64,000 nucleotides of DNA from positions 1-64,000 of the forward strand of contig CBDFGS010000008.1 of the NCBI GenBank assembly GCA_965247255.1, in the 5' to 3' direction. The notes under the pieces are model-generated. The model saw only the letters and a program-made list of their open reading frames with translations. It was not told the DNA's origin and made no database searches. Of the stretch, positions 1 through 8,272 are shown piece by piece (the stretch's first letter is position 1; each line of letters begins with the position of its first letter). Source of the DNA: CBDFGS01 sp965247255 (lineage in GTDB: Bacteria > Chloroflexota > Dehalococcoidia > Lucifugimonadales > CAUZJF01). Both the position numbers and the translations under genes were made by a program.

Positions 1-271
1 AGGAAAGCGGAGCTTGCTGCCCCTAGGCAGCCTACCGTACAAGCCGATGTGCCTACTATGAAGAGCGCCAAGCCCCCCCACAGCAAGAACCTCGTCACCC
101 GTTGCCTACTCATTGCTCCATCCTAACGTTTGATGTTCTGATTCTACCCCAGTTGCATCTTCATGTACTCAGGAATCACCATTCACTCTACACCCGTGCC
201 TCGGCCGCGCCGACAACTCCCCCACCTCGCTCCGCTTCCGGCATCGTCCAGGTCATGATGCTCTCTTTCTG

Positions 272-1000
272 CTAGGCGCAGCAGATGCCGCTCACCAACT
301 CACCTACCCGCTTCGCCACCTCACCCCTCAGCTCGTTGCTTACGCCGAATGAGGACTGCAAATTGACGCTCCATCCAATAAATCGTCTGCCTAGTAATGC
401 ACTATCATACATCTGGACGTCGTAACGCCAGAGACCCTTAATCGGCTTGGTTTTATTGAAGCGTACACCGAATGCCTTTTCCAAACCCTCCACTACACTA
501 CTACCGTTCCCTAACATCAACTTGACCCTTGGATTCTTTTCCAGGATTTTCCTCAGGAATGGTGCGCCATCTCTTAGCAACTCCTCTTGGGCAGTCTTCG
601 GCACCTTGCCCCACAGAGGGTTGGTAGGCCATTGCGCAATGTCTAGCGAACAAGCCAAGCAATCAGAGTAATGGTCTTCGTGGTCATACTGGCCGCCATA
701 GGAGAATCCACACTTCTTCAGGATTCGCTCTAAGGAAGAGAAGTAACGGTATTTCTTATACTCAAAATACGTTGTCTTATGCTCCCACAGCCGTTCAGCG
801 CCTCCCTTGTCCAGAGGCGAATACTTCTCTCTGAGCCACTCGTTGGTATGGGGGCCGCCATGAGGGTTGATGCCTATGGTCGCTACTCTAGCAATTTCGA
901 GGTGGCCCTCAGCTAAGGCAGGAAGTGCCCCCTCAGGCACACAACACCCCTCAGGAGGCTTGGCCTCCAGTATCTGCTTTAGCATGTAGTCAGGAATCAT
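272..1000 (-). CDS. Uracil-DNA-glycosylase-like hypothetical protein
   Basis: I do not recognise this 242-residue protein with certainty. Near its N-terminus (about residues 40-46) it has a GINPHGG segment, reminiscent of the water-activating GINPG / GQDPYH motif of the uracil-DNA glycosylase superfamily. Near the C-terminus a VNLQSSFGVS stretch lies where those enzymes carry their HPSP-like loop. It is cysteine-poor apart from a DCLAC segment mid-protein, so no iron-sulfur cluster of the family 4/5 type is evident. The frame extends 15 codons further upstream, but the ATG at 1000 is preceded by a clear AAAGGAGAGG ribosome site and is the better start. It stands alone next to an IS3 element, which suits an accessory or transferred gene. 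The fold assignment is inference. Confidence 0.5.
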   Translation of the reverse strand: MIPDYMLKQILEAKPPEGCCVPEGALPALAEGHLEIARVATIGINPHGGPHTNEWLREKYSPLDKGGAERLWEHKTTYFEYKKYRYFSSLERILKKCGFSYGGQYDHEDHYSDCLACSLDIAQWPTNPLWGKVPKTAQEELLRDGAPFLRKILEKNPRVKLMLGNGSSVVEGLEKAFGVRFNKTKPIKGLWRYDVQMYDSALLGRRFIGWSVNLQSSFGVSNELRGEVAKRVGELVSGICCA

Positions 1001-1199
1001 CGCCTCTCCTTTACCCCCACGCCGACAACTCCCCCGTCTCGCCAATGTTGGTCGTAACCAATTCCCCCGGCTCCATACGCCCCGCCCACAACATGTTCGC
1101 TATCTGGTTCTTCTAGTCCACGATCATGTCCTTGGCGAACCCGTGCTGCTGCAACTCCTCGTTCACCCACACATGACGGTACTCAGGTGGACCCCATCA

Positions 1200-2135
1200 T
1201 CAGGACAGCGGTGAGGCTAAAATAAGAGAGTCTACCGCTGGGGTGTCTCGTAAACCTTCATCCGATGGTAAGGCTTGTGGATGTTCCAGTAAACACCTTT
1301 GTGGGCTCACTGCATGGAACACCTGACCCGGTGACCGATAGCCCAGGGCTTGATGGGGCCGCTCTTGGTTGTAGAAGGCCAGATAAGCCCCAATCCCCTT
1401 TCTGGCCTCAGTCCCATTTTGGTATGCCTTCAGGTACACCTCCTCGTACTTGATGCTGCGCCACAGCCGTTCCACGAAGACGTTGTCCATGCACCGGCCC
1501 CTGCCGTCCATGCTCACTTGAACGCCTTGCGCCAGCAGCATGCTGGTGAAGGCCTCGCTGGTGAACTGGCTGCCCTGGTCGGTGTTGAAGATCTGTGGCC
1601 GACCCTTGCTCAAGGCCTCTTCCAGAGCCGCAACACAGAAGTCTACCTCCAGGGTGTTGGACAGCCGCCAGGCCAGCACGTAGCGGCTGTGCCAGTCCAT
1701 GATGGCCACCAAGTAGAGGAAACCCCGAGCCATGGGTATGTAGGTGATGTCGGTGGCCCACACCTGGTTGACCCGGTTGATCTCCAGCCCCCTGAGCAAG
1801 TACGGATAGACCTTATGCCCTGGGTTTGGCTTGCTGGTGTTGGGACGCCGGTAGATGGCCTCCAGGCCTATCAGCTGCATCAGCCGGCGGACCCGCTTGC
1901 GGTTGACCTGGTGTCCGTGATTTCTGAGCCAGGCAGTCATCCTTCTGGATCCGTAGAAAGGTGTCTTCAGGTACTGTTGGTCTATGAGGGCCATCAACTC
2001 CAAGTCCTCGGCACCGGCCTCGGTTGGCAGGTAGTACAACGAGGAGCGGCTGATACCCAGCAACGCGCACTGGCGCACCAGAGACAGCTTCGGTTCTTCT
2101 CGGTCAATCATGGCCCTGCGTTGGGACCGGCTCAC
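1200..2135 (-). CDS. IS3-family transposase OrfB (rve integrase domain)
   Basis: This 311-residue protein is the catalytic half of an IS3 transposase. An N-terminal HTH_21-like segment (CALLGISRSSLYYLP, about residues 23-37) precedes a retroviral-integrase-type core. The core has the first Asp in VWATDITYIP, the second in IFNTDQGSQF and the catalytic Glu in DNVFVERLWRSIKYEE, i.e. a full DDE triad, followed by the usual YNQERPHQALGYRSP C-terminus. Its start overlaps the stop of OrfA by 4 bases, so expression is likely by translational coupling or frameshifting between the two frames, as in this family. The stop codon lies within 20 bp of the element's left end. Confidence 0.95.
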   Translation of the reverse strand: MSRSQRRAMIDREEPKLSLVRQCALLGISRSSLYYLPTEAGAEDLELMALIDQQYLKTPFYGSRRMTAWLRNHGHQVNRKRVRRLMQLIGLEAIYRRPNTSKPNPGHKVYPYLLRGLEINRVNQVWATDITYIPMARGFLYLVAIMDWHSRYVLAWRLSNTLEVDFCVAALEEALSKGRPQIFNTDQGSQFTSEAFTSMLLAQGVQVSMDGRGRCMDNVFVERLWRSIKYEEVYLKAYQNGTEARKGIGAYLAFYNQERPHQALGYRSPGQVFHAVSPQRCLLEHPQALPSDEGLRDTPAVDSLILASPLS

Positions 2136-2416
2136 AACCCGAAGCTCCGTGACAAAAAATCCCGTTCCACCTTGAGCTGCCCAATCTGTTGGTAGAGCTG
2201 GGCAGTGAGGACCTCTTGGTCCTTCTCCTGGCGTCCAGCACCATTTTCAAAGAGGTGCGGCGCCCCCTGAGTCAAGGCCTTCTTCCAGGCATGGATCTGG
2301 CTCGGGTGGACTTCAAACCGGCTGGCCAGCTCTGCAATGGTGTGCTCCCCCTGGAGCGCGGCCAAAGCCACTTTGGCCTTGAAGACTGGGCTGTGCTTCT
2401 TACGTGTTTGCTTCAT
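2132..2416 (-). CDS. IS3-family transposase OrfA (HTH_Tnp_1)
   Basis: This 94-residue protein is the DNA-binding partner of the downstream OrfB. It opens with KKHSPVFKAKVALAAL and a helix-turn-helix (IAELASRFEVHPSQIHAWKK), the typical HTH_8/HTH_Tnp_1 arrangement that recognises the element's terminal repeats. The C-terminal third is a leucine-spaced helix (LYQQIGQLKVERDFL) expected to act as a zipper. It ends on an ATGA-type overlap with OrfB. Length and architecture are normal for IS3 OrfA. Confidence 0.93.
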   Translation of the reverse strand: MKQTRKKHSPVFKAKVALAALQGEHTIAELASRFEVHPSQIHAWKKALTQGAPHLFENGAGRQEKDQEVLTAQLYQQIGQLKVERDFLSRSFGL

Positions 2417-2495
2417 GTCCTGCTCCTTCTTTCCGTCCTATTTTAGAAGCGGGACTCTCTCTTAGCCACCTGTCCGAATTTTGGGGTCCACCTCA

Positions 2496-3035
2496 GTACT
2501 GCTTCCCCTGCCCTGAGGCTCACTTCACTCTCGAACACACGGACATCAAATCCGCTACGGTTCGGGGTTGCCAACGTGGGGGTGGCCGGGTGTCGGGACG
2601 ATTTACCACCGCCCATCCCTCCGACAGGACCTCTGCCTAATGTGGCATTGTTAGCGTTGCACGCTAAGGTCAGGACGGGCGGCTTGAAGCGTCGGAACAT
2701 CTCTTTATCTACACATCTAACTTGAACCTAAGCGTGAAAGTTCTTGATTTCGTCAAGTCTGGTGGAGCTGAGGGGACAATAGGTAGAACCTTTGAGATTG
2801 CCCTGGCGTTCTGATCGGTTACTCCGAGTTTGCGGACCCGACGCGAGTTACCGGCAAAATATCGGCGCGGTGTGGTCTGAGATCGCCGGTTCGACTTCGA
2901 CTTGACGTAGGGAACCCGGCCCTAAGCAGTGCGTACGGTCTGGACATCGGTGCAACTCTTGACGGAGTACTTCGCAAGACGACCCTAAAGAGGACGCCTC
3001 GATCTCTTACTTCTTACCTTCGTTTTCTACTACTT
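2496..3035. other. Gene-free stretch between IS3 and DUF1800
   Basis: About 540 bases without a convincing coding frame. Short frames exist but show no recognisable protein and have no ribosome sites. No hairpin with a T-run, tRNA or repeat was found by eye. It may be decayed coding sequence next to the insertion element. Confidence 0.5.
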
Positions 3036-4451
3036 CTACCCGAACTGGAACTCCCTGGCTGAGACGATTAGCTGGAGCATTCGTAGGATACGGGCCTCGC
3101 TCTCCTGGCGTTCTGCTTCTGAGCCGAAGCGAAGCTCGCCATCCAACTCGGCCTGCCGCACCAGGTCCTCCCGAGTATCGGCTTCCACCACCACAGGTCC
3201 GGTCAGGTCGAGGCACCTGTCCACGAGGTCGTCGGGCGAAACCGGCCCTCCTTCGGCCCCGATCCTGCTGATGATTCCGCGCACTCCCGGCTTGGTAGGG
3301 TCGCCGATCTCGTTCACTGCGAAGTTGATGCGCGAGTTCAGGGTGCCACCGTCGATCCACTCCGGGCCCGTGTGCCACCCCTCCACGGTGAGCGGGTTCC
3401 TAAGCGATTGTCCCATCGCTCCCATGGGACCGGCCAGAAAGGACCTGCTCTTCTTGGTCGAGGTCGGTCCAGGTTCCGGGACCCGGTGTGTGCCAAGCAG
3501 TTTGGTCAAGCCGATCACAAGCTCCACTGGGCTCTTGACCCTCTTGAACTGAGCGTTCTTGAAGAAGTCGGAGTTGAACAGGACTCGGAGTATCTCTCGC
3601 ATACTGGCGCTGGAGTCGAAGTAGGCCCTGACCAGAGTGTCTATCGCCTCTGGATCCTGTGGTGGGACTTCGTTCCACGACGCGACCTGCGGCTCGTCGG
3701 CGACGAAGAAGGTGTAAAGGTGCCTGGAGATGAATCTCGCCGTGGCGGGCTGCTTGACGATGATGTCGACGACGTCCTCACCGTTGAAGCGACCGGTCTC
3801 GCCCAAGAAGGTCTTGACGACATCGTCGTGCTCAGATTCCTGGTATATGAACTTCGTCGGAAAGCTGCCGTGCCGCGTCGATAAGCCGGGGATCGGAGTC
3901 TCGAAGGTCCACCCGGTAAATGCCATGGCGGAGGCCTTGACGTCCTCTTCCGTGTAGTTGCCGACGCCCATGGAGAAGAGCTCCAGGAGCTCGCGGCCGT
4001 AGTTCTCGTTAGGCTCGCCCTTGAAGTTCTCCTGGTTGTCCAGCCACATGAGCATCGCAGGGTCTGCTGACAACCCGGTTAGAATCGTGTGCAGGTCCAA
4101 GAGGCCGATACGACGGAACATGTCGATCTGGTCGTAGACGTGGATCTTGGATTTCTCCGTGGCGGTGGCGAACACGTGGTGGCAAAAGAGGGCCATCTTC
4201 TCGGCCAACGGCCGCTGGGAGTTGACCATGCGATGCTCCCACTCTCCGTGGTAGTGGCCGTTGCCAACTGCACCTCCGTACCGCCTGAGGAGGTCCATGT
4301 CTTGCTGCTCCGGGAACCGCTCCGGATGCAGCAGGTCATCCACCGCGGCCTCATAGCCCTTCTCGGCAAGCTCCTCGAGCTCGTCCCGCGTGGCGCCGAA
4401 GCCGGCGCGGCGCATCAAGTGCGCGAATAGGCGGATGTCTTTGTTTTGCAT
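3036..4451 (-). CDS. DUF1800 family protein
   Basis: This 471-residue protein matches the DUF1800 (PF08811) family. It has the opening AHLMRRAGFGATRDELEELA, the central PLAEKMALFCHHVFAT, the NYGRELLELFSMGVGNYTEEDV signature (about residues 150-170) and the AMAFTGWTF segment. Members are usually paired with a DUF1501 protein and are of unproven function. No DUF1501 partner is present here and I see no Tat signal at the N-terminus, so it appears solitary and cytosolic. The length is normal. Its C-terminus (RILRMLQLIVSAREFQFG) resembles the common family ending, so the gene looks intact. Confidence 0.9.
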   Translation of the reverse strand: MQNKDIRLFAHLMRRAGFGATRDELEELAEKGYEAAVDDLLHPERFPEQQDMDLLRRYGGAVGNGHYHGEWEHRMVNSQRPLAEKMALFCHHVFATATEKSKIHVYDQIDMFRRIGLLDLHTILTGLSADPAMLMWLDNQENFKGEPNENYGRELLELFSMGVGNYTEEDVKASAMAFTGWTFETPIPGLSTRHGSFPTKFIYQESEHDDVVKTFLGETGRFNGEDVVDIIVKQPATARFISRHLYTFFVADEPQVASWNEVPPQDPEAIDTLVRAYFDSSASMREILRVLFNSDFFKNAQFKRVKSPVELVIGLTKLLGTHRVPEPGPTSTKKSRSFLAGPMGAMGQSLRNPLTVEGWHTGPEWIDGGTLNSRINFAVNEIGDPTKPGVRGIISRIGAEGGPVSPDDLVDRCLDLTGPVVVEADTREDLVRQAELDGELRFGSEAERQESEARILRMLQLIVSAREFQFG

Positions 4452-4663
4452 CAGGTGCTCGTCCTTTTGCTTGGATGCGGGCGACGCTCGGAAACAGTTC
4501 TACCTCTATGGGTTATTGTAGCGCTGATGGCCACACCCTGGGCGAGATGCGATCAGGCAAATCCCCGCTAGCCCCTCCTTTCGAAGGTGGACTTAGACAG
4601 CAGCAGCCTACTCCGAGTGTGTTTCCGCAATACGCGCGACTCGCTGCTCCTCCGGCAGCCCCG

Positions 4664-5017
4664 CTAGAAATTCGTCGCCGAGGCTAGGTGGTCCAGGAAT
4701 CCCTCCATTCCGGCGTCCAGGAAACGCCGGCCGATCCACCGTCGCTTGCAGGGGATTATCTTGAGACTGCGGTCCTCCAGCGGCAGCTTCACGGCAGCGT
4801 GCCCTCGCCTGTGGGACTCGCGGAGAGCGATCGAGACCTCCAGCGCTTTCCTGAGGTCGTCGTCGACGACGAATTGCGGGAGAACACACCCTCGGTGGCC
4901 AGCACCTCGATCCCGTGCTTGCCGGGCACCGTTCGGTGGTGATGAAAACACTCGATCCCGTTGAGCTTGGTCCGTTGGATCTCGCCCCGGTTAGGAAGAA
5001 GCACGTACAGGCAAGCG
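4664..5017 (-). pseudogene. Remnant of a duplicated Gfo/Idh/MocA oxidoreductase C-terminus
   Basis: Directly downstream of the intact Gfo/Idh gene the minus strand still encodes a related C-terminus in pieces. One frame reads DDDLRKALEVSIALRESHR...AAVKLPLEDRSLKIIP. This lines up with HDLRQALEVAIAAKYS...VPVKLPLEDRSLALFP of the intact neighbour. Upstream, a second frame carries GKHGIEVLATEGVF, resembling the neighbour's YRGVEVWSQDN region. At least one frameshift separates the two pieces and everything N-terminal to them is missing. This is best explained as a decayed tandem duplicate. Confidence 0.75.
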
Positions 5018-6112
5018 CTATGCCAGTTCCGGTTTATAACCAGGCCAGGGCTTGGCGGCCATTTCGAGGGACAGGCCATGTCCGCCGGTCGGGTCTTTGC
5101 CGAGCCAGCGGGCGTCGCTCGGAAACAGGGCCAGCGAGCGGTCCTCCAACGGCAACTTGACCGGCACGCTTCCCCGGAGTGCCGAGTATTTGGCAGCAAT
5201 GGCGACCTCAAGGGCCTGCCGGAGGTCGTGGCCTGATATAGCTAGCTCGCTTCCCGTCCTGATAGCTCTGAGCAACGACCGAATTGAGCTGCCAAGATAG
5301 TAGAACTGGCCCCATTCGTAGGGCAAATACGGCCGGTCAACCTTGATGCGAGCGCCGTTCTCGTCGAAGCCCTGATAAATCTCGGGCGGCGCCCAGTCCC
5401 ATCTGATGAGGTTGTCCTGACTCCATACCTCAACACCACGATACGGCGTTTCCTCGCCGAATACGGTGCATGACAAGCCATTGGTCATCTGGAAGAGGCC
5501 GTTGACGACCAGACCGCGGTCGCTGTTGCCTTCTAGGACGTCCTGGGGCTTGGCCCATGCGACTACCTCGCTCACCTCCGCGCCCGTGAATAGCCGGAGC
5601 ACGGAGATAGCCTGGCATCCTCCGCCTGATATCTCGCCGCCCCAGCGGTGGACGGCAGCGCCAATGAAATCACCGAACTCGCCAGCTTTAATCCAGCGCG
5701 CGGCTTCCTGCACCTCGGACATCGCTCGTTGGAGGTTGCCGCCTGCGAAGACGATGCGTCGTTTCTCGCAGGCCTCGACCATCTCGTCGGCATCGGAGAG
5801 TCTCGCGCCAAGCGGCTTATCCGAGGACACGCCTTTGACGCCCGCCTCGGCGGCGGCCACTACCGCATCCTTGATGTATTTGCCCGGTAGAACTACCGCC
5901 GCCACATCCGGCACGATCTCCTTGAAGAGGGCTTGAGCGTCCGGATAGAGGGCCGTCACGCCGAAGCGCTTGCCGACAGCCTCCCGCCTCTCAGGATTGT
6001 ACTCGGCGATGGCTACAAGCTCCGTGTCAGGCAAGGTGGAGTACACCGTTGCATAGTGCAGGCCTAAACTCCCACATCCGATCACGGCCACACGCAGTCT
6101 GTCTTCAGTCAT
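5018..6112 (-). CDS. Gfo/Idh/MocA family oxidoreductase
   Basis: This 364-residue NAD(P)-dependent dehydrogenase has an N-terminal Rossmann fold (RVAVIGCGSLGLHYATVY, GxGxxG type, residues 6-25). The family's second motif is present in the form VSSDKPLG, where the lysine of the usual EKPL is kept. The C-terminal domain has the typical HRWGGEISGGGCQAISVLR segment. Such enzymes oxidise or epimerise sugars, inositols and their derivatives; the substrate cannot be read from sequence. The frame extends 37 codons upstream, but the ATG at 6112 starts exactly at the Rossmann strand and has a GAGGG ribosome site. A decayed duplicate lies immediately downstream. Confidence 0.9.
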   Translation of the reverse strand: MTEDRLRVAVIGCGSLGLHYATVYSTLPDTELVAIAEYNPERREAVGKRFGVTALYPDAQALFKEIVPDVAAVVLPGKYIKDAVVAAAEAGVKGVSSDKPLGARLSDADEMVEACEKRRIVFAGGNLQRAMSEVQEAARWIKAGEFGDFIGAAVHRWGGEISGGGCQAISVLRLFTGAEVSEVVAWAKPQDVLEGNSDRGLVVNGLFQMTNGLSCTVFGEETPYRGVEVWSQDNLIRWDWAPPEIYQGFDENGARIKVDRPYLPYEWGQFYYLGSSIRSLLRAIRTGSELAISGHDLRQALEVAIAAKYSALRGSVPVKLPLEDRSLALFPSDARWLGKDPTGGHGLSLEMAAKPWPGYKPELA

Positions 6113-6385
6113 ATTGCCCTCACTCTTTTTGCTGACAGAGCGTCCATCTAATCTTGATGTAATGTGATTCTGAGCCCGAGAGGGTGAAGAATCTGGCGTG
6201 GTATTGCCAGGTCCAATGGGCAAGCCGCTTGATCCAGCGACCCTGACGCGTAACTTCGAGAAGCTGGCCCGACATGCACGTCAGGTTTCACGATCTCCGC
6301 CAGCACCCCGCATGACCCTGCCTCTGGTGGCAGTATAGCCTAGGGGGCCGGGCAGGGATTCGGTGCCGCTGTGACCCAATAATCT

Positions 6386-6418
6386 TGGTCACGAAATGGT
6401 CACAGAATGGTCACGAAC
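6386..6418. repeat. Three 11-bp direct repeats (TGGTCACGAAA type)
   Basis: Three head-to-tail copies of an 11-bp unit (TGGTCACGAAA, TGGTCACAGAA, TGGTCACGAAC) lie about 110 bp before the tRNA-Thr fragment. Regularly spaced short repeats beside a tRNA 3' end resemble integrase arm-type or iteron-like binding sites, which is inference. An imperfect 26-bp inverted repeat centred on GTACCATGGTAC follows at about 6455-6480. Confidence 0.6.
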
Positions 6419-6527
6419 TATCAGGGACTGGTCGGTACGCTTTGTGACTGGGAGTAACCCCTGTACCATGGTACGGAGGGGTACTCTCTGGGATGGACCG
6501 ATACAGGCCAAAACAGGCACTGTACAA

Positions 6528-6569
6528 TTCGTAAACCGCAGGTTGTGGGTTCGAATCCCACCGTTGGCC
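6528..6569 (+). pseudogene. 3' fragment of tRNA-Thr(CGT), probable attachment-site remnant
   Basis: The sequence holds the anticodon loop TTCGTAA (anticodon CGT), the variable region, and a perfect T arm (GTGGG, TTCGAAT, CCCAC) followed by an acceptor 3' strand CGTTGGC. The 5' half is missing: nothing upstream pairs with the anticodon or acceptor strands. A tRNA cut inside the anticodon loop is the classic residue of tyrosine-recombinase integration at a tRNA 3' end. No integrase gene is present in the window. Confidence 0.75.
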
Positions 6570-6695
6570 CCCACTTCCCTCGCACGGCGCACGCGCTCTT
6601 GGCATGTCATAGACCAGCCTCCGTCGCCACCTCATCCCGTTGACCCACCAAAGCCGCGAATGTTACCGTTGACGCAGTCAGGGAAAGGGGTGGAT

Positions 6696-8015
6696 ATGGC
6701 TAAACCAAGTGGTCACGCACTCCTGCTCGCGCCTTGGACGCGGGCCCTCGGAATCTGGCTCATCGCTGTGGCGCTCTCGGTGACGATCGCCGCCTGTGGC
6801 GCCGCCGATGAGCCTGGGGGAGTCGACCAGAGCGGTGCCGTGGATGCGGGCGGCGGTGCGCCGGCGGCAGCGGCCCCACCAGCGCCGGCAACACAAAGCG
6901 GCGCTGGAGGAATCACCACCTATGCGGGCAGCGGCGACCCTAGGTTCAGTGGTGACGGGGGGCCCGCCACCGAAGCCGGTTTCTTTCAACCAACTGCCTT
7001 GGCGCTAGATAAGAGCGGCAACGTATACCTGGCCACTGACCACCGGATCCGCAAAGTAGACGTGGCGACGGGGATTATCAACACCGTCATTGGCACGGGG
7101 AAGAACCGGTCCACCGGAGACGACGGTCCTGCAATCGAGGCTACTTTGGCCGAACCGGTAGGTATCACGCTGGATAGCGCCGGAAACATATTCATCGTGG
7201 AGAGCGGAAGCACCCTCATACGGAGAGTGGACGGAGCTACAGGAGTTATCACCACCGTGGCAGGCGGTGGGATAGGGAACCCGCTAGAGAAGATCTTTGG
7301 CGACGGTGGCCCCGCAACCGAAGCTTTGATTAAGCTGCCTAATGACGTGGCCGTGGACAACCAGGGTAACCTATACATCTCCACCGATAACCGTGTACGC
7401 AAGATCGATGCCGCGACCGGTATTATCACCACTTTTGCCGGTATGGGAGAGAGAGGCCTGGATGGCGACGGCGGCCCGGCCGCCAGCGCAGGGCTTGCGG
7501 AACCCCGTGGCGTGGCGGTGGATAGCCGGGGCAACGTGTTTATCGCCGACATGGACAACCACAGAGTGCGTAAGGTGGACGCCTCCACCGGCACTATGTC
7601 CACCGTGGCTGGCATAGGAAAATTCTCGGTGCGCTCCAGCGTCCTCTACTACACAGGGAACACTGGCAACCAGGGTAGCGTTAACTGGGAGGCGGGCAGC
7701 GGAGCAGGGTACGCCGGGGACGGTGGACCGGCGACCGAAGCCAAGATTAGCGTGCCTACCGACGTAGCGTTTGGCCCGGGCGGTGACCTGTTCATCGCCG
7801 ACGGCGTGATCCGCGTCAGGAAAGTGGACGCCGACACCGGCGAGATCACCACCGTGGCCGCTAGCGAGACAGTGACCTCAGTTGAGACCGGGAAGGTGAT
7901 GGTCTACACAACGCTGATCGGCCAGATCGTCTCTATCGGGGTCAACGACGCGGGCGAGATCTTCCTGGCCGACTTCAAGAACAACATCGTGCACAGGGTT
8001 CCGGCGCCGCAATAG
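6696..8015 (+). CDS. NHL-repeat lipoprotein (copy 1)
   Basis: This 439-residue protein is predicted to be exported and lipid-anchored: an N-terminal hydrophobic helix ends in a TIAAC lipobox, followed by an Ala/Gly/Pro-rich linker. The rest is a beta-propeller of NHL-type repeats, each with the pattern GDGGPATEA...P.dvAvD..GNlyiaD...hrvRkVD..TGiitTvAG. Such propellers bind proteins or ligands and have no defined reaction here. The ATG at 6696 has a GGGAAAGGGG ribosome site; the much longer upstream frame runs through the tRNA fragment and is not coding. A near-twin lies at 16531-17841 in opposite orientation, and a larger relative at 18016-20133. Confidence 0.9.
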   Translation: MAKPSGHALLLAPWTRALGIWLIAVALSVTIAACGAADEPGGVDQSGAVDAGGGAPAAAAPPAPATQSGAGGITTYAGSGDPRFSGDGGPATEAGFFQPTALALDKSGNVYLATDHRIRKVDVATGIINTVIGTGKNRSTGDDGPAIEATLAEPVGITLDSAGNIFIVESGSTLIRRVDGATGVITTVAGGGIGNPLEKIFGDGGPATEALIKLPNDVAVDNQGNLYISTDNRVRKIDAATGIITTFAGMGERGLDGDGGPAASAGLAEPRGVAVDSRGNVFIADMDNHRVRKVDASTGTMSTVAGIGKFSVRSSVLYYTGNTGNQGSVNWEAGSGAGYAGDGGPATEAKISVPTDVAFGPGGDLFIADGVIRVRKVDADTGEITTVAASETVTSVETGKVMVYTTLIGQIVSIGVNDAGEIFLADFKNNIVHRVPAPQ

Positions 8016-8086
8016 CTCGGCTAGCAACCCCGACCCGACCATACGGCCTGGCGTCCGTGAGACCTCGCTTCGCTCATTCAACAAGC

Positions 8087-8151
8087 TCTCCGCGCGCTAG
8101 CAGCGGCATAGGCGGCCCGCATTGAGACGCTAGCCGGTTTGCTGGGCTCCG
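8087..8151. repeat. 65-bp direct repeat, left copy, abutting IS21
   Basis: This 65-bp segment (from TCTCCGCGCGCTAG to TGCTGGGCTCCG) is repeated without any mismatch I can find at 10639-10703. The left copy ends exactly where the IS21-family element starts. IS21 elements normally duplicate 4-8 bp, so this is far longer than a usual target repeat. Confidence 0.92.
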
Positions 8152-8272
8152 TGTGAAGGGCGGAGAGATAATGTACCACCTGGGCGGTCGAGCGCTGAGG
8201 TGTGGCGTTTGAAAACTGTACCGCCTGTCGCCTTCAATCAGGAACGACAGAACCTGACTGAAGGTGGATTGG

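Larger units (their letters stand above)
1183..2495 (-). mobile_element. Complete IS3-family insertion sequence (1313 bp)
   Basis: The ends form imperfect inverted repeats: the left begins TCAGGTGGACCCC and the complement of the right begins TGAGGTGGACCCC, with further matching blocks (GGACAG, GGCTAA, AGAGAGTC) inside. Between them lie the two overlapping transposase frames of an IS3 element, both reading leftward. The element is flanked on both sides by GTAC (1179-1182 and 2496-2499), compatible with the short target duplications of IS3 elements of the IS407/IS51 type. GTAC is itself palindromic, so the repeat could instead be an extension of the inverted repeats. Both frames are open, so it may be functional. 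Confidence 0.85.

Noticed and set aside
1350..2195. Long plus-strand frame of 281 codons
   Set aside because: It is the shadow of the IS3 OrfB/OrfA genes on the other strand; no protein family is seen and the opposite strand has a full DDE triad.
6396..6695. 100-codon N-terminal extension of the NHL lipoprotein
   Set aside because: It runs through the tRNA-Thr fragment and lacks a ribosome site; the ATG at 6696 precedes a normal lipoprotein signal.
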